Assembly: GCA_021018995.1 (NCBI GenBank)
Contig: CM037588.1
Span: 141,667,725-141,731,724 of the forward strand
Length of the DNA stretch: 64,000 nt
Origin: Chloranthus sessilifolius
Lineage: Eukaryota; Streptophyta; Magnoliopsida; Chloranthales; Chloranthaceae
Reading direction: 5' to 3'
Shown piece after piece: positions 22,596 through 34,749 of this stretch. The stretch's first letter is position 1, and each line of letters begins with the position of its first letter. The position numbers were made by a program, and so were the translations under genes. The notes below the pieces were generated by a model. That model ran no database searches. It was not told the origin of the DNA and worked only from the letters and a program-made list of their open reading frames with translations.

Positions 22596-22940
22596 AAAAT
22601 CGATTGATCGATTTGGAAAATCGATTGATCGATTTGGAAAATCGATTGATCGATTTGGAAAATCGATTGATCGATTTAGAAAATCGATTTTGACTTAGAA
22701 GTAAGTTGGGCAAGAAAGCTTGAAACCGATTGATCAATTTGAAAATCGATCAATCGATTTTGGATTTCGATTAATCGATTTTAAATCGATTAATCGTTTG
22801 TGCACTTCCAGTGGCTGGAAAATCAAGAGCCTGGGAAAACCGATCGATAGATCTAAAAATCGATCAATCGATTTTGGATTTTTGATTAATCGATTTTGGG
22901 AATTCGATTAATCGATTTTAGGTATCGATTTATCGATTTG
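22596..22940. repeat. AATCGATTGATCGATT array (inverted D LTR)
   Basis: Four tandem 21-22-bp units of AATCGATTGATCGATTTGGA at 22597-22690, then dispersed copies including AATCGATTAATCGATT-type palindromes up to 22940. Confidence 0.9.
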
Positions 22941-25292
22941 GACAGTTTCTATTGGCTTTTGTTTTGGACTTTAAGGTTCTAGGAGGGTCTTGTACCTTCT
23001 CTTATGCATATTTCTTGATGCTTTGCTTATGCTATGATGTCCTATAGGTCATACAAGTGAGTGTGACTATGGGAAACGCATTGGACCTTGACGCTTCATA
23101 ATTAACACGCGTGAGGTAAGGAACGCCTTGAACATGCTTTTTAATAGCAAGAACATGTATGTAGTGATATAGAAATGAATACTTATGCATCGAAAATATG
23201 AATCTTAAGAGTGTGTATGTGTGAATACTAAATAAGGAAATGAGTATGTGACGTCTCCAGGGGATGTGAATGTAATAAGGGCATCTGTGTGATGCATTGA
23301 GTAGGATATCACAGGGATGTATGTGAAAATGTAAAGTAAAGTAAATAAGAATTGATAAGGCCTAATATAATATATTTACCACAATCACACGGTGAATAAC
23401 TATATATAGTGCACTTTTGATATTTAAGGTTTAGAGAATACCCCACCGACGTGGTGGGATACCCATGACTGACTCGGGAGAATATCCGTGACCGGTACGG
23501 CGGCCAATCCGTACACCAGTTGCACATCCCAGGGATGTATGTATGAGAATTAAATCCCGTCGCCTATGAGAAAGGGACCTGGGTAGTATTGAATGAATGA
23601 AAAAGGATATAAAAATGGTCTTATTAGACAACGATGGAGGGTATTCCATCGGACGCTTGACTCTATAGTAAGTTAGGGAATATTTAAGTTATGATTTAAG
23701 TCTTTAGGCCAAATCATTGTCTTATATTAGCAAGTTGAGAACAAATGAACACATGTAAAGTAATAGTAACATCCAATGCATCTTTTCAGTCATTTAAATT
23801 ATTTTTTCAGCTAATTCATTGATACATCATGCTGCTAAATACCATGGAATACATATGAGAGATTAGCTTATATGTTCATTCAGTTGTTTCCCTATTGAGC
23901 TATGATGTAGCTCACCCTTTAGACTATACGTCATAGGTCTTGTGCTTGCGGCTGCTGCTACTTCGGGAGCCGTAGATCTGGAGGACTCAGATTACGTACC
24001 TAGGGAGGATTTGGAGTCCCCTCCTGAGGACTTCTTCTAGAGGATTCGTGCATACTTTGATTTAATTTTGATAGAGTACTGTACGGCTTGGTATGCCAAG
24101 CTATTTTTGAGAAAATGTAATTAAATAATGATATATTCTTTTGGCGAACCATCCAGGGTGACTATTGTATCGTCACTAATGATTCAGGTGGGTTCTTTTT
24201 CTCATGCGTTGGCATGAGACTAGAACCGTCTTTTGGATTTCTTATTTTGATGATTATATACAAAACTGGAGATTTAGTTTGATTTAGTTCTTATGCTTTA
24301 TTTTGGTTTATTTTGGTTTAAGGATTGTAAAATCCGTGAAGGATTGAGAAATCGGTGCCACATGCTGCAATCAAGAAGGCAACGGTGTTGCTAGACTGGT
24401 GGTCTCTTATCGCGGCTCGTCCGATCGATCTAAGGCATATCCCATGTATCCAAGCAAACTTTTCCCCCATGCTAAACATTACTTATATAAGCTAGCAATG
24501 TAACCGATGTATTTTCCATTAAGAGGCCTTAATCACCCTCTTAATCAAAATATGTGTAATGGTTCTCATCAATCAATATATTCCATTAATCAATAATTAA
24601 TATGTAATTGTAATCATTAGATGACATTCATGGCCATATTCCAACATCTCCCACTGGACCATGAAGGCCAAACACATATGGTTATATAAGGCATTTAATT
24701 TAACCATTAGATTAACCCATCAAGAAAATACAAACGATTATACTGAGACATAAATATGCAGGTTATGAGGCTATTTACCAGTCATAGTAACCATGCCATA
24801 CTAAATCTCACATGTCATGATGTTTTACATACAAAATAAATTTTCCTATCATGAACATGTCCAATACTAGATTGCATAAGTCCATTTGGACATTTCAAAA
24901 AATTAAATCAAACACCATATGATAAACCAATCATCTAATGTTGGTATGCTCCTACTATTCTAGACATTTCATCATATATTGACTATAAGAAAAAATTTAT
25001 GGGATTAAGGTTCGGATAATATACTGTTCTCGTTTCAAGTTTACCGATTTATGTCTTAAAGCCTTTTGTTTTCCGATTTAACGTCGAGATCGATTTTGAT
25101 TGTTAATTGGATAGCGTGAGAGTGTCACCTTCGATCAAGGAATGCTTGTGATCCATGATTTGATCGGTGATGATCGGACGATTAGGAAATCTCCATATAT
25201 GATCCGATCAATGGGGATGATATCGATAATGATTGGCAACGAATGACGTCGATCATGGCAAGGTAACGATGTAACCTAAGCTCTGATACCAC

Positions 25293-25668
25293 TTTTAGGT
25301 CCCGTGAAATATGGATCGTTGATCAATCGCCTACCATCACATGATCGCCAAGAGAAGCGCTGCTAGGCTGGTGATCGCCTTGATTCTAATTTCTCACGAG
25401 CATCTATTGCCCAATCCTTGGCTTTAGTACACTTGGATCCATTATGGTGCTATCACCACACATTGCTTTTCTACTCACAAATGGGATGTTAAGCCAATAT
25501 ATATAAACTGCTCGTATATATTATCAATGTTCAAGGAGAAACGACCCTCTTTAATCACTCTCTTAATCACAATATGTGTAACGGTTTTCATCAATCAATA
25601 TATTCCATTAATCAATAATTAATATGTAAGTGTAACCGTTGGATGACATTCATGGCCATATTCCAACA
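25293..25668 (-). repeat. TRIM-like LTR, second copy
   Basis: From TTTTAGGTCCCGTGAAAT to TTCCAACA, between a primer-binding-site complement on its left and a polypurine-tract complement on its right, as expected for an LTR shared by two adjacent minus-strand units. Confidence 0.7.
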
Positions 25669-26314
25669 TCTCCCACTTGGCCATGAAGGCGAAAAACATA
25701 TAATTCATAAGGCATTTGGTTTAACCATTGGATTAATCTATCAATAAAATACAAACGATTATAACGAGACATAAATATGAAGGCTAGGAGGCTATTTTCC
25801 CCCATCATATTAATCATGCCATATTAAATTTCACATGTCATGATGTTTTACATGTAAAGCGGATTTTCCAGTCATGAACATGTCAAATACTCGAATGCAT
25901 AAGTCCATTTTTACATTTCCAAAAATTAAATCAAACACCATATGATAAATCAATTATCTAATCTTGGTATGCTTCCACTATTCTAGACATTTCATCATAT
26001 ATTTACTATAAAAAAAAATTTGTGGGATTAATGCTCGGAAAATATGTTGTTCTTGTTTCAAGTTTACCGATTTATGTCTTGAAGCCTTTTGCTTTCAGAT
26101 TTAACGTCGAGATTGGTTTTGATCGTTAATTAGATAGTGTGATAGTGTCACCTTCGACCAGGCGATGCTATTGATCCATGATCTGATCGGTGATGATTGA
26201 ACGATCAGGAGACCACCATATATGATCCGATCAATGGTGATGATATCGACAACGATTTGCAACAAATGACATTGATCATGGCACAGTAACGATGTAACCT
26301 AAGCTCTTATACCA

Positions 26315-26696
26315 CTTTTAGGTCCTGTGAAATCTGAAACGTTGATCAATCGCCCACTGTCACATGATCGCCCAAAGAAGCACCGCTAGGCTGGTGATCA
26401 CCTTTATTCCTTGTGGATTTCTCATGAGCATCTATTACCCAATCCTTGGCTTTAGTGCCCTTGGATCCATTGTGGTGCTATCACCACACATTGCTTTTCT
26501 ACTCACAAATGGGATGTTAAGCCAATATATATAGACTGCTCATATATACTATCAATGTTAAAAAAAAAACGGCCCTCTTTAATCACCATATTAATCAAAA
26601 TATGTGTAACGGTTCTCATCAAACAATATATTTTATTAATCAATAATTAATATGAAATTATAACCATTGGATGACATTCATGACTATATTCCAACA
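26315..26696 (-). repeat. TRIM-like LTR, third copy
   Basis: Aligns along its whole length with 25293-25668. Confidence 0.7.
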
Positions 26697-26997
26697 TCTC
26701 CGACTTGGCCATGAAGGCTAAAAATATATGGTTATATAAGGCATTTGGTTTAACCATTGGATTAACCTATCAAGAAAATACAAACGATTATAATGAGACA
26801 TAAATATGCAGGCTATGAGGCTATTTACCCGTCATATTAGCCATCCCATATTAAATTTCACATGGCATGATGTTTTGCACGTAAAGCGGATTTTCCCATC
26901 CTGAATATGTCCAATACTCGATTGCATAAGTCCATTTGGAAATTTCCAAAAATTAAATCAAACACCATATGATAAACCAATAATCTAATATTGGTAT

Positions 26998-29452
26998 TGT
27001 GATAGTCCAGATTTCCGAATCCCGAAACCTGTGCCACCGGATCGCCAATAGGGCAATCCTAGAACTCATGAACACTTGGTACATCCACACGAAGTAGAAA
27101 TAAAGATGATATCTCTAACTATGCAGATAGAGCCACAATATATATATGGAAAAAGATATTCCAATTCGACAAAACAACAAAATGATGGTTCTGTCCTTAT
27201 GTGAACCATAAGCTTGATAGAACCGAAACGAACTACTGGTGATGAACAAGCATCACCCAAACAGTGGTTCAAAATAACTACTTACATATCAATCTAAATA
27301 AAATAAAAAGGGCAGATGTACCAAGCCTTATACAAAATCTTTAAAAAATATTTCCCAAAGCCCCCTAAGGGAAACAATCCTCTGACAGAAGATTTGATTC
27401 CTCTTTTGGTATATAATTGGGATCTTCTGCTCGGCCAGAATTCTCAATGCTTATATCCGCATCTGTACTTGTGACGTATAGTCGAAGGGTGAGCTAACAT
27501 CGAAGCTCAATAGGGGAATATCACTAGCATGCATAACATATTTCAAAGCATAGATTTCATGATTGAATTTAAAGCACATTTCATGAGTTGTAATTTTAGA
27601 TGATTAAAATTGAAATAACTGCATTTGAAATACACACACACACAAGTGATTTCTCTTATTTCTCAAGTTGCTTACTGACTTTATTTTCATATGCTTCTCA
27701 TGCTTCAAAATGACTTAATACTTTAACTTAAATAATCTCCCAAGTGTATATAGCATTGGGAGACATATTAATACCGATGGGAATCTCCAAACTAACGTCG
27801 TTCAATGAATAATTTACACGATTGCTAAGTCCCTGAGCTACTTTAACAGGGTCACTTGAGCCACATTGACAAGCCCCTGAGCTAAGTTAGCAGGGTCACT
27901 TGTGCTTCACATTGACTGTTGACCAGTCCACATGTACGGATATCTCGCTATACCGGATACACAATCGAGATTCATTTTAGGGAAACCTCAAATCATGGTG
28001 CCATTCTAACTTATAGTTATTCAGCGTGTTGTTGATTAGTGTGATAAATTATAGCTAGGTTTTTGAGTTTGACATGCTTGCTTATCACATACACACGTTT
28101 TTTTCATCTTCACACAAGCTTATTTATCACTTTCATACTCATTTCGTTCACGCACATAACTTATCATGTTTACATGCTTTTCATATACACACATACACAT
28201 ATGCTTAATCCCATTCACATTATCTACACAATTCATATCTTAATTCATGTTATTGAATTTACCCTACCTCTTACGAAGTTCACTCTGAAGCACGCTAAAA
28301 CAGAGTGAATTTCCTTAAGCAAAAGTCCACATCAAAACTATATTTTAAGGTATTCAAAGATCATTAACTAATGCCTAAAAGATCACAAACACCAAAGATT
28401 TTGAGAGTTCACGAAGAAAAATCCAAAATTGCCTTAAGTTGCTTAGTCATGTGCACGAGATCCAAGATTGTGTGAGCGAGTCATATGGCACCTCACAGTC
28501 ACGCGAGCTCGCTCGAGAGACTATGGCTTACTTGCCTTTCTTGAGCTCACGGCCAAAGACAGTCGCGCGAGCGAGATTGATGTCGTGCGAGCGACTTCTC
28601 CAGTTCTTTCTCAGTTGCGCGAGTGACTATTCAAAGATATTTTCATGCCTTTTCTGAAGCTTCACTCGCACGAGCAAGTCTAAGTCGCGCGAGCGACTTT
28701 CGAGATTTTGGGGTTTCTTCATCAAATCGAATTTTCTTTCTTTTCCCCTTGCACCTAACTCTCATACACATTTAATGCAACACTTCTAGGCATTAATTGC
28801 CCCTATTTATGGCCGTTAATCAACACTTGAATGCATATTAATTCACACATTCTTACCTTATTTAATAGGCATGGATTTGTGATTAATGGAGGTATCCTTT
28901 GATGCCTTCGAAGGGTTTCAGAGTCCATGCTCCTGCGATCACTGCCACGATCCTCTCCTCGCTTCTCTTGGGTATTTAAAGCTCAAACAAAAGGATTGAG
29001 AGGGAGATCAACAATCCTAGGTTGAGAAATGTTCTTCTTCTTGAATCTCTTCACAATCTCCAACACGCACTCCTTAGACCACCTTTGCATCAACGATCAA
29101 GAAGGAAGAGCAACTCACACGGTCGCTCACCCACCAATCTCTATCTACACCCACCGTTCTCACAACTCTCTTCCTCCCTCAAGATCACTCTCTCTTTCTT
29201 TAGAATTTCTAAGCAAAAACAAGAAAAGGGGTTTTACCCTTATCTTACAACTCACACGGCTTCCTTGTGAAGCACCCACACCAACTCTTGGTGTTTTACA
29301 CAAGGTTGGTTCTTTTGTGAACCCCATACATATAAGTCAAGTGTTATTCTGTTCTCCTTCACACTAAGGTCAAATCCGACACAGCACACTGTGCTGCACT
29401 AACACGCGTCCCTAGTTGGTTGACACGGTTTCCCAAGTTTGGGTTTATTACA
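26998..29452 (-). repeat. Element A 3' LTR (2.46 kb)
   Basis: It opens TGTGATAGTCCAGATTT and ends GGGTTTATTACA on the plus strand; TTCTCCCCAACTT, the polypurine-tract complement, follows. It includes a GTGAGCTAACATCGAAGCTC block at 27491, CCCTGAGCTA / CAGGGTCACTTG mini-repeats at 27830-27905, and the GTCGCGCGAGCGACTT array at 28470-28710. Its partner is 61814-63150. Confidence 0.85.
28470..28710. repeat. AAGTCGC-GCGA-GCGACTT array (A, LTR copy)
   Basis: About six copies of a GTCGCGCGAGCGACTT-like motif; the fullest is at 28682-28699 with 7-bp inverted arms AAGTCGC / GCGACTT around GCGA. GC-rich against an AT-rich LTR. Confidence 0.85.
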
Positions 29453-30089
29453 TTCTCCCCAACTTATAACATTTTTGTCCTTGAAAATTGATCACGCACA
29501 GACAGTGTCACCTATAACACACTCATCTAACTAATGGTACATTTAGGTGTAAGAGACACCCGTTCATGTACCTTTAAGCACACACATGAAGCATGCATAT
29601 ATATACTCCTGCACACCTTATAGCTACACACATCCATATTTTCCATAATAACCATACATAATAAAACCATTACCCACACATATTCATGGTTCCGATTCAG
29701 ATACATGTACACGCATCAATTCCTTACAAGGTCATTGACGTATAATGAATTAGCCATGGCTAATTCAACACATACCTGTAATAGACCTGTAGTGCTAATT
29801 TAAAACCACTCACACACTTAAATCATAACCATTCACTCACAAAATTTATAACTTCTCACAACAGAATTTACCTTGTAAACAATCTAAAACTTTATAATCC
29901 TTCATGCACATAATGAGCATAGACAAGTACCATTATAATTCAAGATTTATGACATGCAACTACGTTCAAGGCGTATGCCCAAAGTATTCAAAAGTGAAAA
30001 TTTTCATAAATTTACATGTATCCAACTATTCCAAAATTCACAAAATTACATATCCAAAAAGAAATATCCCGATAACAATAGCCTTCTGG

Positions 30090-31363
30090 CTAATCCTCGT
30101 CATCTCTCGGCTGCGCCTCGTCCTCATCATCACCCATAGCACCTGCTCTGAAACTTGATGCCTCGGGCATGTAAGCTCGGGCAGCAGCCATTCGCTGGAG
30201 ATAGTCGGAAGGGTAGGCATGCCGCATAAGATAGCTCATCATCGCCTCATGGTAGTAGAGTTGATGGGTGTGTAACTCATTTTGTTGTCGGATTTGTTGG
30301 AGAGTGATGTCTTGCAAATCCATCCACCGGAACAACTTGGTTGTGAAATCGGCATCACCGTATGGAGAAATCGGTGGTTGTCCTTGGGCTTGATGTGGTG
30401 GCATCAGGTACTGAGCCGATTGGTCTGGCTCGACATTGGGTTGCTGAGGTGGTGGTTGTTGTTGCTATTGTAGGATCTGCTGGGCGAGCTCGGTTTGATG
30501 GCGCTTGACACTCTTTTCTAGACTCGTCAGGCTACCCTTCAAGTCCTCATATTTATATACTTGAAGGTTGCCAGTCATGCGTGGTTCCATGGCCGAGAAT
30601 GGAAACTTCTCTCCTTCGTCATTGACATAGGTCTCGATCATATATGTGATCAATGGTGCATAAGGTAGGCTTTTGAAGGGATTTTTCTAGGCACCCTTCC
30701 TGATATTGTTTTGGGTGTATACCATGCCATCTGCTACCACGGTAGGAGCAGAAAACCACTCCTCCTAATAGGAAGAGTACAAGGCCCGTAGAAGTGCATC
30801 TTTGCTCTCTTGCTCATGCCCCATTGGAAACAAATTTTTCCTAAAAATATTGTCCAATGGCCACTATGGGCTGGCAACTGAACACGCTTTACTGATAGTC
30901 CAGACCCTGTCTTTCCCTTGGTAATGTCAGCGACAATATCATGAAAAGGTATCTTGGCTGGGTTCAAGGGTTGCAATGGTCCACCCTCAACGTATGTCGA
31001 TGGGCATCCCATCGCAATCGAGATGTCATCAAAGTCAAATTGAAATTTGTAGCCATCGATCTCGACCACAAACTCCATTTGATCATTGTTCATTCTTAAT
31101 TTATGATAAAATAGGTGTACAAGTCGACAATAGTGGGTGTGGGCCGGTTTTAAGAGTGATTTTAAATCGGCGACAATTAGATATTCGAGAGTCCATTTAG
31201 TCGAATCGTGACCCTCAAATAAACTATCGTGAATAACCCATTCGGTCTCAAGCTTCCGAGAATCCCACCATTTCATGGGTTGCTCTCGCACGATGGGTGG
31301 AGGAATCATTTTGGGTCGCTTAGAGGGTGGGGATTTAGAAGCCGAAACCTTTTTCGGTCCCAT
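30090..31363 (-). pseudogene. Accessory (third) ORF of element A, remnant
   Basis: Downstream of pol in the element's own orientation, before the 3' LTR. Starts MGPKKVSASKSPPSKRPK at 31363; KWWDSRKLETEW follows near residue 32, then LIVADLKSLLKPAHTHYCRLV, VVEIDGYKFQFDFDDISIA (about residues 100-120), and a VKRVQLPAH block. Separate downstream parts include FPFSAMEPRMTGNL near 30600 and a C-terminal helical part with AYPSDYLQRMAAARAY and an acidic end near 30100-30190. The same order of blocks occurs in D and B. It resembles the 'putative plant transposon protein' domain from memory. No enzyme motif, signal peptide or membrane segment was seen, so it does not look like an envelope. Broken. Confidence 0.7.
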
Positions 31364-31614
31364 TCTAACAATTTACGATAAATTTTCAAAGAAAAATCAA
31401 ATTAAATGGTAGATCTTACCTTGTTTACAGAAGAAAACTTCGGATAAACCCTCGGTGATGAAGCTTGAGCGAATCTGAAGAGATTCCGAAGAGAATTTGA
31501 AGTGAAATCGACACGAGAATAAAGTTTGGAAGGTTGGGGAAACAAAACCCTAGCTTTTGAATTCTTCGCGCCCAAAATTTTTAAAGAAATGAGGTCTGCA
31601 TGCCTCATATAGGT

Positions 31615-31775
31615 CGACATTCACGCGAGCGACTTTAAAGCGAGCAACCCTTCAGAAGCCTGAAACTCGAAAGCAGCCGCGCAAGCAACTAAGATGTCCA
31701 GTTCTCTTACGTGACCCTCTGAAACAGTCGTGCGAGCGACTTAAATCTTGCGTGCACGAGTTCAGAAGTTTGGCT
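31615..31775. repeat. GCGCGAGCGACTT array (A, upstream of third ORF)
   Basis: TCACGCGAGCGACTTTAAAG at 31621, AGCCGCGCAAGCAACT at 31675, and AGTCGTGCGAGCGACTTAAA at 31726. The same motif family occurs in the A LTR. It lies 250-400 bases upstream of the third-ORF start on the minus strand, with LTR-like T/C-rich sequence beyond it. Confidence 0.8.
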
Positions 31776-32009
31776 TGATTTGTTCAATTTTCTGTTCTAG
31801 TTCTTCTTCCTTGGTTCTCAGACTCTCTTTCTAGTTCACTTATACCCTTTTAATGATTTTGTTATAGACCTATGTTTATTTATTTAAACACATTATTACT
31901 CAACTATTCCTGAATTAAATCGTAACAACTCACTTGAATATAATGTTTTATACGTAGTCTTCCCTTCCCATTGAAACTTACAACTTCAATTACATCAAAT
32001 TTACTCAAA

Positions 32010-33440
32010 AAGTTGTGGATATGCATCACGGATATCTGATTAGCGTTCCCACATGGCCTCTTCCTGTGCATGATTTTTCCACTTCACAAGTACCAACAGA
32101 ATACGTTTGGTATGCAGTACTTGTTCTTTCCTGCCTAGAATCTGCACGAGGTCTTCTCTAACGATCAAATCTTGATAGAGCTCGATCGATTGCCCATCAA
32201 TGATATGAGTCAGATCTCGTACATACTTCCTCAACATAGATACGTGGAATACATTATGTACTCTCTCTAATTGCGGAGGTAGCGCAATCTGATATGCAAT
32301 GTCACCAACTCGACCCAGAATGTCGAATGGTTCAATGTAGCGAGGGCTAAGTTTTCAACGCTTCTCGAAATGCATTACACCTTTCAAAGGTGAAATCTTT
32401 AGGAATACATGGTCTCCAATATGAAAATTCACGCTCGTTCATTTTAAATCCGCATAACTCTTCTGTCTACCCTAAGCAATCTTCAACCTCTCACGGATCC
32501 AACGTACAGATTCAGTAGCATTCACAAGAATTTTCAGACCCAATACAAAATTTTCTCCTATTTCTTCCTAATTTAGAGGAGATCTACATTTTCATCCGTA
32601 CAATGCCTCATAAGGAGCCTACCAATGCTCGTCAGGTAACTATTATTATAAGGAAACTCAATCAAAGGTAAATGCTGATCCCATGATCCCCTAAAATCAA
32701 GCATGCATGACCTGAGCATTTCTTCAATAATCTGATTTACTCTTTCGGTTTGTATATCTATTTGTGGATGGAATGCTGAGCTGAAGTTTAATCTTGAACC
32801 CAATCCCTCTTAAAATTTCTGCCAAAAACGTAAGGTATACAACGGATCACGATTAGAAACGATACTTGCCGAAATGCCATGCAATCAAACTATCTCTTTC
32901 AAATACATCTCAGCCAGTCTACTCGATGTATATTGAGTATTGTAAGGCAAGAAATGTGCAGACTTGGTCAATCTGTCCACTACAACCCATATGGCATTGT
33001 GACCCTTTGCTGTCCTTGGTAATCCCACAATAAAATCCATAGGAATGGACTCCCACTTCTACTCTGGTATTGGTAGAGGTTGCAATAAACTTGATGGATG
33101 TCGATGATCCACTTTCACTTGCTGACATACTAGGCACCTTGAAACGTACTCAGCAACATCAATTTTCAAACTTCTCCACTATAGACTTTTTCTAACCTCT
33201 CCACTATAGACTTTTTCTAAGATCTTGGTATATCTTAGTACCACCCGGATGAATTGCATACTTGGACTTGTGCGCCTCTTCTAATATGTTATGCCTCAGA
33301 TCGGCATCGGTTGGTATACAAAGATGCCCTCTGAATAACAATGATCCATTCTTTCTGATGGAGAAATCTGATCTAATACCCTCAGTTACCCTCTGTCTGA
33401 TCTTCACTAGCTTGACATCTTTCATCTATAGCTCGTAAAC
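32010..33440 (-). pseudogene. Element A integrase and chromodomain region
   Basis: Integrase inserts element cDNA; the chromodomain steers it to chromatin. HKSKYAIHPGGTKIYQDLR near 33240-33310 is the zinc-binding N-terminal part, the catalytic core shows SSAFHPQIDIQTERVNQII (residues of the family's FHPQTDGQTER) near 32710-32780, and the C-terminus MLRKYVRDLTHI (32237 onward) and VKWKNHAQEEAMWE near 32045-32090 are the chromodomain typical of Tekay/Del. Broken. Confidence 0.85.
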
Positions 33441-33589
33441 ATTATCATAAATTGTCGAGCGGATCATGATGTTTGCTACTAGGGCTCCTGACACATGCAC
33501 CTCAATCTTAGTGTTGTATAGTGCAACATCTTCCAAAAGTTTCCATCAGCGTATTCCCATAATAAGACTTGGTAACTGAGCTGAACTTT

Positions 33590-34749
33590 TCCGTCTCAAT
33601 GCATCTTCCACGACATTTGCTTTACTTGGGTGATATGAAATAAAGCAATTATAATCTTTGACAAACTCAATCCACCTTCGCTGCCTCATATTCAAATCTT
33701 TCTACGTGAACAAGTACTTGAGGCTCTTATGATATGTGAAAATATCGAAGGTCTCTCCATATAAATAATATCTCCATATCTTTAATGCAAAAATCACCGC
33801 GGTAAGTTCAAGATCTTGTGTGTGAAAATTTTTCTCGTGATCCTTGAGTTGTCTTGATCCATAGGCAATAACTTTCTAGTTTTGGTTCAGCACACAACCT
33901 AACCCGCTATGTGATGCATCGCTAAATACAATGAACCCTCCAGTTCTCGTTGGAATAGCATGCACTAGTGCAGAAGTAAGCTTCCTCTTAAGTTCTTGAA
34001 AAAATTTCTTGCACGACTCGGTTCATTCAAACTTTGCATTTTTCTTTGTGAGTTGTATAAGTGAGCCTGAGAGTTTTGAAAATCCCTCTACTAAAGGTCT
34101 GTAGTAACCAGCCAAACCTAAAAATCTTCATTTCTGTGACCATCTTCGGATGTTCTCACTGTACCACGACCTCTATCATAGCTGGATCTACCTTAACACC
34201 TGCCTCAAAAATAACATGCCCCAAAAAGCTCACTTGTTCTAACCAAAATTCACACTTGTTAAGCTTCGCGTACAGCTGGTGGTCACATAACTTCTACAAG
34301 GCAATTTATAAATGTTGTTCATGCTCTTCTTTTGTCTTTGAGTAGACAAGGATATCATCTACAAATACTACCACACATGTATCCAAATGTGGTTTAAACA
34401 CTCTACTCATGAGGTCCATGAAAGAAGTTGGTGCATTAGTTAAGCCAAAAGGTATCACAAAGAATTCATAATGCCCATATCTGGTTCAGAATGTTGTCTT
34501 CTGAATATCTTCTAGTTTGACTTTTAACTGATGATAACCGGATTTTAAATCAATTTTTGAAAAGAACCTTGCTCCTTGCAATTGATAAAAAAGTTCAACG
34601 ATCCTTGGTAGCGGATAACAATTCTTGATTGTCAATTTGTTCAACTGACGATCGTCAATGCACAATCTCATTGACCTATCCTTCTTAACAAATAAGACCA
34701 GTGCTCTCCAAGGAGACACACTTGGCCTTATGAACCCTTTGTCCAAGAG
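33590..34749 (-). pseudogene. Element A RNase H and reverse transcriptase (3' part)
   Basis: Reverse transcriptase blocks [32 protein letters not shown] and [17 protein letters not shown] lie at 34500-34750, and the FVDDI active-site block near 34340-34370. RNase H with [11 protein letters not shown]-type sequence is near 33740-33800. The remaining upstream part of the polyprotein is at 59569 onward. Broken. Confidence 0.85.

Larger units (their letters stand above)
22006..24320 (+). mobile_element. Inverted copy of the element D LTR
   Basis: Reverse complement of most of 17436-19789. TTGAACAGTGTCCTCGGGAT at 22019 mirrors the left LTR near 19750, and GCGAACCATCCAGGGTGACT at 24144 mirrors 17685-17705. 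About 10% difference by eye over 215 bp. Together with 17436-19789 it makes a 2.3-kb inverted repeat with a loop of about 2.2 kb. It may be a solo LTR or part of a second, oppositely oriented insertion. Confidence 0.8.
24321..26997 (-). mobile_element. Tandem array of a miniature LTR element (TRIM-like), left part
   Basis: A short LTR-internal unit is repeated with a period of about 1.03-1.05 kb. LTR copies end CCATATTCCAACA at 24646, 25668 and 26696. Each is followed by TCTCCCACTTGGCC, the complement of a polypurine tract. Each internal part ends in GCTCTGATACCA, the complement of a tRNA-Met primer-binding site (25280-25291; changed form near 26304-26312), just before the next LTR. LTRs are about 375 bp and internal parts about 640 bp with no coding capacity, which are TRIM/SMART-like dimensions. 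The order is LTR-internal-LTR-internal-LTR-internal; the third internal part is interrupted at 26998 by element A and resumes at 63151. The first LTR (24321-24646) matches the others only in its 3' half. Non-autonomous and old. Confidence 0.75.
26998..34749 (-). mobile_element. Gypsy element A (Tekay/Del chromovirus type), 3' half
   Basis: The left (3') half of a minus-strand Ty3/Gypsy element whose other half is at 59569-63150. It holds the 3' LTR, polypurine tract, third ORF, palindrome array, chromodomain, integrase, RNase H and part of reverse transcriptase. Element B inserted in the reverse transcriptase region. It lies in the TRIM-like array. LTR copies differ by about 12-13% over the first 330 bp by eye, the oldest of the three nested elements, perhaps 4-5 million years at a grass-like rate. 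Broken, with many breaks. Confidence 0.85.

Noticed and set aside
22519-22737. A repeat protein with KSINRF units
   Set aside because: It is only the translation of the AATCGATTGATCGATTT tandem units in the D LTR.
18915-22940. Regularly spaced palindromic repeats that recall a CRISPR array
   Set aside because: The spacers vary in length and are not unique captured sequences, there are no cas genes, and the setting is plant LTR elements.
28063-28308. His/Ile/Thr-rich protein in the A LTRs (also 62889-63158)
   Set aside because: Low-complexity CACATAC-rich sequence; the two copies differ in length and composition.
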